Under the pieces are notes generated by a model. The model ran no database searches and was not told the DNA's origin. It was given only the letters and a program-made list of their open reading frames with translations. From NCBI RefSeq assembly GCF_024584705.1, contig NZ_CP097384.1:806001-870000 (forward strand): a stretch of DNA of 64,000 nt, read 5' to 3'. Origin of the DNA: Blastopirellula sp. J2-11. Lineage in GTDB: Bacteria > Planctomycetota > Planctomycetia > Pirellulales > Pirellulaceae. Numbering within the stretch: the first letter of the stretch is position 1; every line of letters begins with the position of its first letter. Shown here piece by piece: positions 52,092 through 61,246 of the stretch. Both the position numbers and the translations under genes were made by a program.

Positions 52092-53453
52092 ATGAAAACG
52101 GATTGGAAGACGGCGATGCTCGCCGTCGGCATGCTGGTCGGATCGACCACGTTTGCCGTTGCTCAACAACCTGGCTATTACAATGCCGGCAAAGTGAGCT
52201 ACGTCGGCGAACAGGTCACCGTCAGCGATTGCGGTTGTGCCACGGATACGGCCTGCGATTCATGCGGTGGATGTGACTCTTGCAACTCATGTGGTTGTCA
52301 GAGCAGCTGCTGTGGTATCGATTGGTTCCCGTGCTGCGGCCATGGTGACCAATGGTCGCTGTTTGGCGAAAATGATTGTGGCGTGACGATTGGTGGATGG
52401 GTTTCCGGCGGCTTTTACGCCAATGCCGGCGGCGTGCGGTCGAACACCGGTAATGACCCGGTCGCCTTCCGCGGCATCTCCAACACGCCGACGGTCGATC
52501 AGGTTTGGATTTACGCGGAGAAACTCGCGGACGCCGAAACCTACTGCTTTGACCTTGGTTACCGTGCTGACTTCGTCTGGGGCGCCGATGGCCCGGACAC
52601 CCAATCGTTCGGTCACGGCGAACGTGATGCTTGGGACAATGGTTGGGACACGGCGAAGGATCTCGGCAGCGGAACGGATCTGTACGGCTCGGCCATTCCG
52701 CAGTTGTACGGAACCGCTGCTTGGGGCGATTGGGAAGTCAAAGTCGGTCACTTCTACACCACGATTGGTTACGAAGTCGTTACCGCTCCTGACAACTTCT
52801 TCTATTCGCACGCTTACACGATGAACTATGGCGAACCGTTTACTCACACCGGCGCCATGGCCACCTACAGCGGTATTGAGAACTTGACGCTGAACGGCGG
52901 TTGGGTTGCGGCTTGGGACACCGGTTTCGACTTCTATGAAGCTGGATCGATGTTCCTGGGCGGAGCCAGCGCCACGCTGAGCGACAAGGCGACTTTGACT
53001 TGGCAGTGCGTTGGCGGTTCGTTCGGTAAGAACGGCGGCGACTCGTACATGAACAGCTTTGTGTTTGACTACGATCTGGGTTGCGGCTGGAACTATGTGT
53101 TCCAACACGACTTGGGCGTTCAGTACAACCTGTTCGACGATGCCGGCGCTCCTGCCGACAACGCCTACTGGTACGGTATCAACCAATACTTGTTCAAAGA
53201 AATCAACGAGTGCTGGAAGGTCGGTACCCGTGTTGAATGGTTCGACGATGAAGACGGATCCCGCGTTGGTAACGGAGCCGGTAGCTACTACGCTTTCAGC
53301 GTGGGCGCCAACTGGACCCCGAACGCGAACCTGATCGTTCGTCCGGAACTGCGTTGGGACAAGTTTGACAACAACACCGGCGCCACCCCGTTCTACGACG
53401 GCGCCAAAGACAACGGTTTCTTCGGCGGCATGGACGTGATCCTGCTGTACTAA
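52092..53453 (+). CDS. BBP2-type outer-membrane porin with Cys-rich N-terminus
   Basis: A 453-residue beta-barrel protein. A signal peptide (MKTDWKTAMLAVGMLVGSTT, cleavage at VAQQ) precedes residues 25-85, which contain 12 Cys residues within positions 47-82 (patterns C-x-C, C-x2-C and CC). The barrel starts near residue 95 and has the alternating strands and aromatic girdles of the OmpL-like beta-barrel porin 2 family (GGWVSGGFYANAGGVRSN, ELRWDKFDNN, and a final GGMDVILLY). Ribosome site GGAGGG and a strong terminator indicate high expression. Codon use is biased to GGT, AAC and GAC relative to neighbours. Solitary gene, probably a major outer-membrane channel with a disulfide-bonded or metal-binding periplasmic head. 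Confidence 0.87.
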   Translation: MKTDWKTAMLAVGMLVGSTTFAVAQQPGYYNAGKVSYVGEQVTVSDCGCATDTACDSCGGCDSCNSCGCQSSCCGIDWFPCCGHGDQWSLFGENDCGVTIGGWVSGGFYANAGGVRSNTGNDPVAFRGISNTPTVDQVWIYAEKLADAETYCFDLGYRADFVWGADGPDTQSFGHGERDAWDNGWDTAKDLGSGTDLYGSAIPQLYGTAAWGDWEVKVGHFYTTIGYEVVTAPDNFFYSHAYTMNYGEPFTHTGAMATYSGIENLTLNGGWVAAWDTGFDFYEAGSMFLGGASATLSDKATLTWQCVGGSFGKNGGDSYMNSFVFDYDLGCGWNYVFQHDLGVQYNLFDDAGAPADNAYWYGINQYLFKEINECWKVGTRVEWFDDEDGSRVGNGAGSYYAFSVGANWTPNANLIVRPELRWDKFDNNTGATPFYDGAKDNGFFGGMDVILLY

Positions 53454-53491
53454 GCGACGGTTGCTTGCTTGTCATACGACAAATCGAAAAG

Positions 53492-53522
53492 CCGCCAGGG
53501 CCGTCCCCCTGGCGGTTTTTTT
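53492..53522 (+). terminator. Intrinsic terminator after the porin gene
   Basis: A 9-bp stem CCGCCAGGG / CCCTGGCGG with a 6-nt loop, followed by seven T residues. Confidence 0.93.
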
Positions 53523-53587
53523 CGTTCTTGGCGTAGACTAAGAACCTGCCGAGACAATTTCACTTTTCAACCTACCGCTGGAGAGAC

Positions 53588-54133
53588 ATGGGCGATCTCA
53601 AACCTCCACGCTTCGTACTGCGGATCGTCGCCGCATTTAGTCGCTACGGCGAAGCGCTTGAGTGGGGCAAATCTCAGTTGATCTCCCAATGGGGACCGCT
53701 CGCGCTGGAGAGCCCTTACTTCGACCTGGTCGAAACCGACTACTACGACGACGAAATGGGACCAGGGCTGAAAAAGTGCTTCTGGGCTTTCGAGGATTTG
53801 GCCGACAGTTCGACGCTCGCCGATTGGAAGCATGCGTCCAACGCGCTCGAGGTCGAGTGCCAACAGTTGGCTCGTTGGCCCGAAAGCCGACCGCTCAATC
53901 TAGATCCCGGCTATATCACCGAAGCGAAACTCGTGTTGGCGACCACCAAAGATCGGAGCCACCGAATTTATCTGCGTGACGGCATCTTCGCCGAGATCAC
54001 GCTCCAGTACTATCAAAAACGGTGGACCGGGGCCGCATGGACCTATCCCGACTACCAGCGGGCCGATTTTCAGGCCTTTTTTGACGAATGTCGCGGTTAT
54101 TTGCGAAAACAATTGCGTCAAAACCCTGCGTAA
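53588..54133 (+). CDS. DUF4416 family protein
   Basis: A 181-residue soluble protein of the DUF4416 family. The family hallmarks are the start (PPRFVLRIVAAFSRYGEALEWG), ESPYFDLVETDYYDDEMG, the block LNLDPGYITEAKLVLATTKD and HRIYLRDGIFAEITLQYY. Function unknown. Genes of this family are common in planctomycetes and deltaproteobacteria. It is followed 83 bp later by the WecA-like gene, so it might be co-transcribed, but nothing further links them. Confidence 0.85.
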   Translation: MGDLKPPRFVLRIVAAFSRYGEALEWGKSQLISQWGPLALESPYFDLVETDYYDDEMGPGLKKCFWAFEDLADSSTLADWKHASNALEVECQQLARWPESRPLNLDPGYITEAKLVLATTKDRSHRIYLRDGIFAEITLQYYQKRWTGAAWTYPDYQRADFQAFFDECRGYLRKQLRQNPA

Positions 54134-54216
54134 GCCGGGGGAGGTATAAGCGCAGTGCGATGCCAACTAAAATGCAAACGAACTTATCTCACTTCTCTTA
54201 CTGATCGGTTTCACGC

Positions 54217-55380
54217 GTGACCTGGAGCCCGCTCGTCGCCTTTTCGCTGATCGCAGCCGCGGCTATTCCCAGTTTTCTCATTTCTCTGGTGGCGACGGCC
54301 ATTGTCAGAGCGAATGCGCAAAAGTGGGGATTGCTCGACCAGCCGAACGACCGCAAAGTGCATGTCACTCCAACTCCACTCGGTGGCGGAATCGGCATCT
54401 GGGTCGGATTGGTAGGCACGCTGGCGCTGGCGCAACTGGTCGTCGGTTTGATTGGGAACATGCCGATCTCCGAAGGAGCATGGCCGCCGGTGATTGCGTC
54501 GTTGGTCGAGATGGCGCATCAACACTTTGACGGCTTCGTCCAGCAATCGCTTAAACTGTGGGCGTTAGTCGCGGGCGCATCGATCTTGATGATCATCGGA
54601 CTGATCGACGATCGGATCGGTTTATCCTGGAAGATTCGCCTGGCCGTACAAATGGCGATCGCCGCTCTCTTTGTGATCGGATTTGACTGGAAGCTCAGCT
54701 TTTATCTCGATCTTCCTTGGTTGCAATACATCGTCTCGATTCTCTGGATCGTCGCGATGATCAACTCGTTCAATATGCTCGACAATATGGATGGCCTCTC
54801 GGCCGGAGTAGCGACAATCGCTGCGTCGATTATGGCGGCAGTGCTGTTGATCGCTCCCGATCCAGGCTCGGCCGGACCGCAATTGTTTACGGCCGGTTTT
54901 TTACTGGTTCTCTCTGGCTCCATGCTCGGATTTTTGTGGCACAATCAACCGCCGGCAAAAATTTTTATGGGAGACGCTGGCAGCTATTTGATTGGATTTT
55001 GCATCGCGATCATGTCGATCATCGCCACCTTCTCCGGTTATGGCGAAGGGGCGCGACATGCAGTGCTGGCTCCGCTATGCATCTTGGCGGTGCCGCTGTT
55101 TGATCTGGTCACTGTGTTGGCGATTCGTATCCGCGAAGGAAGAAGTCCGTTTCAGCCTGACAAGAGTCACGTCTCGCATCGACTTGTCGAACTTGGTTTC
55201 ACCAAAACTCAGGCGGTGCTGACGATCTATCTGATGACGGCGACCTGCGGATTGGGAGCGGTGTTATTGCATCGCGTCGATTGGGTCGGCGCTGTGATCG
55301 TGCTCTTGATGGAATTTTGCGTGTTGGCGCTGATCGGCGTCATTGAATCGACCGCTAGACGCTCTCGAAGAGATTCATGA
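54217..55380 (+). CDS. WecA/MraY-like undecaprenyl-phosphate glycosyl-1-phosphate transferase
   Basis: A 387-residue polyprenyl-phosphate sugar-1-phosphate transferase with about 11 membrane helices. Catalytic motifs are DQPNDRKVH, GLIDDRIGLSWKIRL (Asp-Asp Mg2+ site), NSFNMLDNMDGLSAG, FMGDAGSYLIGF and the cytosolic loop FDLVTVLAIRIREGRSPFQP followed by DKSHVSHRLVELGF. It starts the lipid-linked chain for O-antigen, exopolysaccharide or teichoic-like polymers. Start is GTG at 54217. The next gene, an O-antigen ligase, overlaps its stop by four bases (ATGA), so the two are coupled. Confidence 0.9.
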   Translation: MTWSPLVAFSLIAAAAIPSFLISLVATAIVRANAQKWGLLDQPNDRKVHVTPTPLGGGIGIWVGLVGTLALAQLVVGLIGNMPISEGAWPPVIASLVEMAHQHFDGFVQQSLKLWALVAGASILMIIGLIDDRIGLSWKIRLAVQMAIAALFVIGFDWKLSFYLDLPWLQYIVSILWIVAMINSFNMLDNMDGLSAGVATIAASIMAAVLLIAPDPGSAGPQLFTAGFLLVLSGSMLGFLWHNQPPAKIFMGDAGSYLIGFCIAIMSIIATFSGYGEGARHAVLAPLCILAVPLFDLVTVLAIRIREGRSPFQPDKSHVSHRLVELGFTKTQAVLTIYLMTATCGLGAVLLHRVDWVGAVIVLLMEFCVLALIGVIESTARRSRRDS

Positions 55381-57629
55381 AACGCCGCAAGTCGACATCC
55401 TTTCCACCGAGTGCATCTTCGCCGGCGGTAAGTGCACAGACGCCGCCTGCGACTCCCAGTTTCGAGTGGTTTTCGCTCCTCCTTTGCGGCTATGTCGCTT
55501 GCTTGACGGTGCTGACCCCGCTGATCGGCAGCGAAGGTCCGGTCGGCCGCGGAGTCGAGCTTCCGTGGGTGCTGATGTGGATCTGGGCGTTGGCCTTATG
55601 GGCGATCGGCGGCGTGCTGAGCGGCCAGTTGAGCATCGTCTGGTCGAAGTGGGAATCGCTGCTGTTGGCGCTGCTCGCCTGGATGGCGATCGGCGTTCCG
55701 ATGGTCGCCGGCAGCGGCGAAGTTCGCCCGGCGATCAATCAGTTTTGGACCTATGCCGGGCTAATCATCGCTTATTTTTTGTATCGGCAATTGTTTCGTT
55801 CCGCGGCTTACAAGCGTGCGTTGATCGCGATCGTGATCGCGACGGTGGCGTTGTGCGCGACCTACGCGATCTATCAGTACCGGGTCGAAATTCCCCAGAT
55901 GCAGGCCGATTATCTGGCGGACAAAGTACAAGGTCGGCGTGACGCGGGAATCATGGGGAGCGATGATGATCCTCAGGTGAAGAACTTTGAGTCGCGCCTC
56001 ATGAGCACCGAACCGGCGTCGACCTTCACGCTGACCAACTCCTTGGCTGGATTTTTAGCGGTTGGTTTGATCCTTACCGCGGGCGTCGCCATCCAGCAGA
56101 TTCGAGAGCGATCGTATCTTCAGGCCGCCGTATTAGCCGTCATCCTATGTCTGCTTTGCGGCACACTGATTTTGACGAAAAGCCGTACCGCCGTCTTGGC
56201 GGTTGTCGCCGGTATTGGCTTGTGGGGGCTATTGGCCAGCAGTTTGCGGCGGCATCTCCCTTGGAAATATCTGGTCGGCGGCGTGTTGCTGTTGGCGATC
56301 GCGGTGGGGGGCGGATTCGCCAGCGGATTGCTGGATCGCGAAGTTTTTACCGAAGCGCCCAAGTCGGTCCTGTATCGTTTGCAATACTGGCAAGGGGCGC
56401 TCGACGTCACAGCCGAGCGCCCGTTGTTTGGGTGCGGTCTTGGCAACTTCCAGTCGTTCTACCCTCGCTATATGCCGGCTTCGGCGAGTGAGACGATCGC
56501 CGATCCACACAACTTTTTGCTAGAGATCGCGGCATCGGCCGGCGTTCCGGCGGTTCTCCTGTTGCTCGGCTTCATCGCGGTTTGGCTGCTCCGTTTTCCG
56601 ACCGGAAATCAAGCAGAGCCGACAAGCGACACGTCGCCGGAGGTGAAGTCCGAGGAGTCCCCGGATGCGAGCATCGTGCCGATCTTTGGGGGCGCATTGG
56701 CTGCTTGTCTGCTTGCGCCGCCGATTCGCGCCGTGATGCAAGGCGAGGCTCCGATCTGGATGATGTGGATCGGGCTTCCCTTTGCGCTGGCGGTCGCTTG
56801 GGCGACTTACGGTTGGTCGCGGCAGGGAACCCTCGACCTACTGACGCTGCGCATCGCGGCGATCGTCTTGATGATCAATCTGTTGGCTGCCGGCGGCGTC
56901 AGCTTTCCTGCGGTCGCGCTGTGGCTATGGTTGATCTGGGGTTTGACGCTGGGGGATGATAAAGATCAAACGCTGCAGCTCGAAGCATTTTCGCCTCGTG
57001 CCGGCGTCGCTTTGGCTGCTGTGGTGCTGCTGTATGGGATGGTGACGGTGGGGTTGTTTCCCGTCATGTCGTCGTTCAATGATCTCTATGGCTTAGTCAA
57101 TCAAAGCTTTTCGGATCAGGTGCGTTTGGCCAATGCCGCATCGGCGGCCGATCCGTATAGCGTGGATGGTCCGCAGTTTTTAGCGAACGCCTATTTTCAA
57201 GCGTGGAAGTCGCGCCCCGATCCTCCCTATGTCAACGGAGCGCAACAGGCAGTCGCCGAGACGTTGCGGCGCAGTCCGCGCAACGTCAGTCTGCAGAGTT
57301 GGATTGCGAACAATTACTGGGAGCTCTACCAAAAGTACAAGGACCCCGCGATTTTAAAGTTGGCGATCGAACGCCAGGAAAACGTCTGTCGCGACTTCCC
57401 CACTCGGGGGTACCATCATGTGGAGCTTGCCCAAATGTACGCCGCCGCCGGTCGAAATCAGGAGGCCGCTCAGCAGGCGACCGAAGCGCTTCGCCTGGAC
57501 GCGATGCATGACCATAGCGAGCTAAAACTCGAAAATCGCCGATTTGACGACGACCGCTCGGTTCTGACGGTCATGCAAGAACTGGCCCAATCGGCGGGTG
57601 AAGAGAAAAATCGAAAGCCGAAGTCCTAA
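55377..57629 (+). CDS. O-antigen ligase/polymerase-like protein with C-terminal TPR
   Basis: A 750-residue inner-membrane protein. Residues 30-510 have about ten to twelve hydrophobic helices and the Wzy_C/O-antigen ligase region; the hallmark is LFGCGLGNFQSFYPRYM with the periplasmic loop Arg and His. The C-terminal 200 residues are soluble TPR-like helices (LRRSPRNVSLQSWIANNYWE, HVELAQMYAAAGRNQEAAQQ), probably periplasmic. Its ATG overlaps the WecA-like stop in an ATGA junction. The two genes together would start and finish a surface polysaccharide chain. The TPR extension may recruit partners. Confidence 0.86.
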   Translation: MKRRKSTSFPPSASSPAVSAQTPPATPSFEWFSLLLCGYVACLTVLTPLIGSEGPVGRGVELPWVLMWIWALALWAIGGVLSGQLSIVWSKWESLLLALLAWMAIGVPMVAGSGEVRPAINQFWTYAGLIIAYFLYRQLFRSAAYKRALIAIVIATVALCATYAIYQYRVEIPQMQADYLADKVQGRRDAGIMGSDDDPQVKNFESRLMSTEPASTFTLTNSLAGFLAVGLILTAGVAIQQIRERSYLQAAVLAVILCLLCGTLILTKSRTAVLAVVAGIGLWGLLASSLRRHLPWKYLVGGVLLLAIAVGGGFASGLLDREVFTEAPKSVLYRLQYWQGALDVTAERPLFGCGLGNFQSFYPRYMPASASETIADPHNFLLEIAASAGVPAVLLLLGFIAVWLLRFPTGNQAEPTSDTSPEVKSEESPDASIVPIFGGALAACLLAPPIRAVMQGEAPIWMMWIGLPFALAVAWATYGWSRQGTLDLLTLRIAAIVLMINLLAAGGVSFPAVALWLWLIWGLTLGDDKDQTLQLEAFSPRAGVALAAVVLLYGMVTVGLFPVMSSFNDLYGLVNQSFSDQVRLANAASAADPYSVDGPQFLANAYFQAWKSRPDPPYVNGAQQAVAETLRRSPRNVSLQSWIANNYWELYQKYKDPAILKLAIERQENVCRDFPTRGYHHVELAQMYAAAGRNQEAAQQATEALRLDAMHDHSELKLENRRFDDDRSVLTVMQELAQSAGEEKNRKPKS

Positions 57630-57713
57630 TCACCCGGGCGCTCGGTTATCCTAGAAGGATTCCCCTTTTCCCCGATTCATTCCGAACACCTCCCGCTGCA
57701 GGAGATGAGTCCG

Positions 57714-58877
57714 ATGCGACCTTTGCTTGTTCTGGTTGTTAGTCTGTTTATCGGCGTCGCGATTGGCGCCGCTTCCACGCTTCCTCAGTGGACTGCGTCC
57801 AATGATTTTGGATCGGTCACGCAACCGCAGGTCGAGCGCGTGCAATCGTCCAATGATCCGATGCCCAACGCGGTCATCGTGGGCGACGCGGTCTTTGAGT
57901 TTGGCAAAATGAATGTCGACGCGACCGAAAAGCACACGTTCATGATTCGCAACGACGGCGACGCGCCGCTGCAACTGGAAGAAGCCGGCACCACTTGCAA
58001 GTGCACGCTCAGCACGTTGGCCAAGAAGATGATACCTCCCGGCGAAACGGTGGAGGTAGAACTGGAGTGGCACCCGATCTCCTACGCCGAATCCTTCATG
58101 CAAACGGCGACCTTGCGAACCAACGACCCGCGCAAACCAGAGTTGGAACTACGGATTCACGGCGCAGTCGTGCGAGCGATCTACATGAACCCCAACGAGG
58201 TGAATTTTGGTCACGTTACCGCCGGTGATGACCTCTCGGCCTCCGTTGACGTCGTCTCGGTCGTGAGCGACGATTTCCAGCTGACCGACGTCAAGCTGGT
58301 CGGCGATGAATCGGGAAAAGCGACGGCGAAGATTCTTCCGCTCAGCCCTGAAGAATTAAAAGCGACCGACGGAGGCCTTAGCGGCGGCAAAGTAGAAATC
58401 TTTCTTCCCCAAGGTTTGCCGATTGGCGCTACCAAGTTTCGTGCCGAGATTTCGACCAACGATCCCGAAGCCAAAATGCTGACGTTGCCGATCTCGGTTC
58501 AAGTGGGCGGCGACATCAATTTCATCTCGGCGGTCAAGATTAACCAAGATAAGAATGTCATGATGCTGGGGACCATCTCTGGCGAAAAAGGGAAAAAAGT
58601 CTTGGTCAACGTGTTGGTCAAAGGGCCCCATCGTGACGAGACCGAATTGAGCGTTACGAAAGTGTTTCCCGATTTCATGCAGGCGAAATTGGGCGAAAAA
58701 AAGAAGCTGAACAAAACGGCCATCGTCTATCCGCTCACTCTTTCGATCCCCCCCGATACGGCCTCTGCCTCCTTTTTGGGAGGGGAAACCGGCAAATTAG
58801 GTGAGATTCGTCTGGGAGTGAAGGGAAATCCACAAACCGAAGAAGTCAGCTTACGGCTCTATTTCGCAGTGGAGTAA
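57714..58877 (+). CDS. DUF1573 protein
   Basis: A 387-residue exported protein. ATG 57714 is preferred since GGAG (57701-57704) is 9 nt upstream; ATG 57705 lies right on the ribosome site. A signal anchor (MRPLLVLVVSLFIGVAIGAA) is followed by two to three immunoglobulin-like DUF1573 domains. The first has the typical EFGKMNVDATEKHTFMIRND, PLQLEEAGTTCKCT and ELEWHP motifs; the Cys pair TCKC is usual in the family. Planctomycete DUF1573 proteins are often encoded near cytochrome genes. The tetraheme lipoprotein gene follows after 104 bp. Confidence 0.87.
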   Translation: MRPLLVLVVSLFIGVAIGAASTLPQWTASNDFGSVTQPQVERVQSSNDPMPNAVIVGDAVFEFGKMNVDATEKHTFMIRNDGDAPLQLEEAGTTCKCTLSTLAKKMIPPGETVEVELEWHPISYAESFMQTATLRTNDPRKPELELRIHGAVVRAIYMNPNEVNFGHVTAGDDLSASVDVVSVVSDDFQLTDVKLVGDESGKATAKILPLSPEELKATDGGLSGGKVEIFLPQGLPIGATKFRAEISTNDPEAKMLTLPISVQVGGDINFISAVKINQDKNVMMLGTISGEKGKKVLVNVLVKGPHRDETELSVTKVFPDFMQAKLGEKKKLNKTAIVYPLTLSIPPDTASASFLGGETGKLGEIRLGVKGNPQTEEVSLRLYFAVE

Positions 58878-58981
58878 AACAGGCAAATCCGGTAGAAGAA
58901 AGGGATTGTTGACCCCGTCAGCGCCAGGGCGAGAGGAGGGTCTGCACCAATCGCGCACCTTTCGGCAAACAGGGCCATTTC

Positions 58982-60634
58982 ATGTTGACGATCCCAGTCC
59001 GCACTCTTCCAGCGACTCTGGTTCTCCTTGCACTCACTTTTGCGTTGGTTATTGGCTGCCAAAAGACAGAGACCGGAGGGCCTGAAGCGCCGCCGACCAG
59101 CGTCGCTTCGCCGGTTGATGTTGCTGCGCCTAAGGCGCCTGACAAGTCACCGCAGGCGATGAAGGAGGAAACGCCGCAGACTCCGAGCCTGGAAAAGCCT
59201 GCGGCGACCGATTCTCCTGCGGCGAGTAACGATCCGCCGCCGCTGCCGGCTCGTGAGCTCTTCGCCGGTTGGACCAAGCCGCGGCTTGCTCTCTTTTTGA
59301 CCGGTGAGCAACATGGCTATATCGAGCCCTGCGGCTGCACCGGGCTCACCAATCAAAAAGGGGGACTCAACCGCCGCTTTACTTTTTTGAAGCAATTGCG
59401 GGAAGAACGGGGCTGGGACGTTGTCGCGCTCGACGCCGGCAATCAAGTCCGTCGCTTTGGTCGTCAGGCCGAGATCAAGTTTCAAACGACCGCCAATGCG
59501 ATCAAGCAGATGAACTACGACGCGATCACGTTTGGACCCGATGACCTGCGGCTTTCGGTGGACGAAGTCTTTGTCGCCGTCGCCGACGTAAATCCCGATA
59601 AGATGCGTTATTTCGCCGCCAACGCCAGCTTGCTTGGCGCCACTCCCCGCTATCGCATTCTCGAAAAAGATGGCTTGAAGATCGGCGTCACCGGCGTCTT
59701 TGGCGATAGCCGCCGTGGTCAGGTCGCCAATGATGAAGTCGAATTCCAGCCTGCGCTGGAAGGATTGGCGATGGTTTGGCCCGAGTTGGAAGCGGCCAAG
59801 TGCGATTTGTACGTGCTGTTAGCGAGCGCTTCGCTCGAGGAGAGCCGCGAGTATGCGCGCAAGTTTCCTGGTTTTCGCCTGATCGTTTCGGCCGGCGGCG
59901 CCGGCGAACCGACCTTGGAAATGGAAAAGATTGAAGGGACTGACTCGCAAATGGTGCAGGTCGGCGTCAAAGGAATGTTCGCCGGCGTCGTCGGCATTTA
60001 CGGCGACCATGCCGAAGAGCTGAAATACGAACGCGTGCCGCTCGACGCTCGTTTTCCCGATTCCGACGAGATGATGACCCTGCTGGCCAACTACCAACAG
60101 CAACTCGAAGCGCTCGGTTGGGGAGGTCTGGGGATCAAGCCGATTGAGCATCCGACCGGTCGTCAATTTGTCGGCAGCCAAGTCTGCGGCGAGTGTCATA
60201 CGACGGCGATGGAGATCTGGGAAAAGACGCCGCATGCGCATGCGACCGAAACGTTGGTCCATCCGCCAGAGCGTTTTGAAGTGGCGCGCAACTTTGATCC
60301 CGAGTGTATCGCGTGTCACGCCGTCGGTTGGAATCAGTCGCAGTACGTGCCGTACAAGTCCGGCTATCTCTCGCTCGAAGAAACGCCGCTGATGACCGGC
60401 GTCGGCTGCGAAAACTGTCACGGTCCCGGCGCTGAACATGTCGCCGCCGAACAAGGCGAGTTAATGCTCTCCGACGAGCAGATCGCCGAGCTTCGCCAGT
60501 CGATGCAACTGCCGCTCGAAACGGCGCGTCAGACCTGCATCAAGTGTCATGACATCGACAACAGCCCTGACTTCCATCCAGCCGATACGTTTGACTCGTA
60601 TTGGGAACAGATCGAGCACTATGGGGTCGATTAG
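58982..60634 (+). CDS. Tetraheme lipoprotein with N-terminal nucleotidase-like domain
   Basis: A 550-residue lipoprotein (lipobox LVIGC, Cys26). After a Pro/Ala/Ser-rich linker, residues 100-370 follow the 5'-nucleotidase/UshA metallophosphatase order. The metal ligands are missing: TGEQHGYIEPCGC replaces the family's T-N-D-x-H-G, LDAGNQVRRF replaces D-A-G-D, and ITFGPDDLRLS replaces G-N-H-E-F. From about residue 400 four CxxCH heme motifs follow: CGECH, CIACH, CENCH and CIKCH, spread over 120 residues like cytochrome c554. It probably transfers electrons in the periplasm. Its partner is likely the DUF1573 protein just upstream. Confidence 0.85.
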   Translation: MLTIPVRTLPATLVLLALTFALVIGCQKTETGGPEAPPTSVASPVDVAAPKAPDKSPQAMKEETPQTPSLEKPAATDSPAASNDPPPLPARELFAGWTKPRLALFLTGEQHGYIEPCGCTGLTNQKGGLNRRFTFLKQLREERGWDVVALDAGNQVRRFGRQAEIKFQTTANAIKQMNYDAITFGPDDLRLSVDEVFVAVADVNPDKMRYFAANASLLGATPRYRILEKDGLKIGVTGVFGDSRRGQVANDEVEFQPALEGLAMVWPELEAAKCDLYVLLASASLEESREYARKFPGFRLIVSAGGAGEPTLEMEKIEGTDSQMVQVGVKGMFAGVVGIYGDHAEELKYERVPLDARFPDSDEMMTLLANYQQQLEALGWGGLGIKPIEHPTGRQFVGSQVCGECHTTAMEIWEKTPHAHATETLVHPPERFEVARNFDPECIACHAVGWNQSQYVPYKSGYLSLEETPLMTGVGCENCHGPGAEHVAAEQGELMLSDEQIAELRQSMQLPLETARQTCIKCHDIDNSPDFHPADTFDSYWEQIEHYGVD

Positions 60635-60655
60635 TCGGGAAGGCTGGGCTCGCCA

Positions 60656-61246
60656 GTGAGCATGATGCAAGCACCAAGCGTTATTGTGATCGCCGGACCC
60701 AATGGCGCTGGCAAATCGACGCTTGCTCCTTACTTGCTGCGTGATCATCTCCGCGTTCGAGAGTTCGTGAACGCCGACGTGATCGCCCAAGGTCTCTCGG
60801 CATACGCACCGGAAGGCGCCGCGTTTGAAGCGGGACGAATCATGCTGGCCCGTCTGCACGAGTTGGCCGCGATGCGAAAATCATTTGCTTTAGAAACAAC
60901 GCTGGCGAGCCGAAGCTATGCTCGATGGCTGAAAGAGTTGAAGACAAGCGGCTTCGAGTCGCATTTAGTCTTCGTTTGGCTTCCCGACGAGGAGACCGCG
61001 ATTGAACGAGTTGCCGCGAGAGTCGCTCGCGGTGGACATAATATTCCCGAGGGGACAATCCGTCGACGATATCAATCCGGTCTCAAGAATCTTTTTAATT
61101 TATACATGCCTATTGTGGATGGCTGGGACATAATTAACGGATTGAGTGCGTCCAGCGACTCAATCGCTAGCGGGAATCAATTCGGCAAAATCAACATTCA
61201 AGCAGAAGAGATATGGCGGACAATTCAACATCAAGCGACGATCTAG
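60656..61246 (+). CDS. Zeta-toxin-like P-loop kinase
   Basis: A 196-residue AAA/zeta-family protein. The Walker A motif GPNGAGKST is at residues 14-22. A zeta-type Asp in FVNADVIAQGL and the motif SFALETTLASRSYARWL match zeta-toxin kinases, which phosphorylate UDP-GlcNAc to block peptidoglycan synthesis. Start is GTG 60656, with ATGs at 60662 and 60665 as alternatives. Length is near that of stand-alone zeta toxins. A 71-residue gene overlaps its 3' end by 34 bp. Whether it is a toxin or a metabolic kinase is not settled by sequence. Confidence 0.75.
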   Translation: MSMMQAPSVIVIAGPNGAGKSTLAPYLLRDHLRVREFVNADVIAQGLSAYAPEGAAFEAGRIMLARLHELAAMRKSFALETTLASRSYARWLKELKTSGFESHLVFVWLPDEETAIERVAARVARGGHNIPEGTIRRRYQSGLKNLFNLYMPIVDGWDIINGLSASSDSIASGNQFGKINIQAEEIWRTIQHQATI

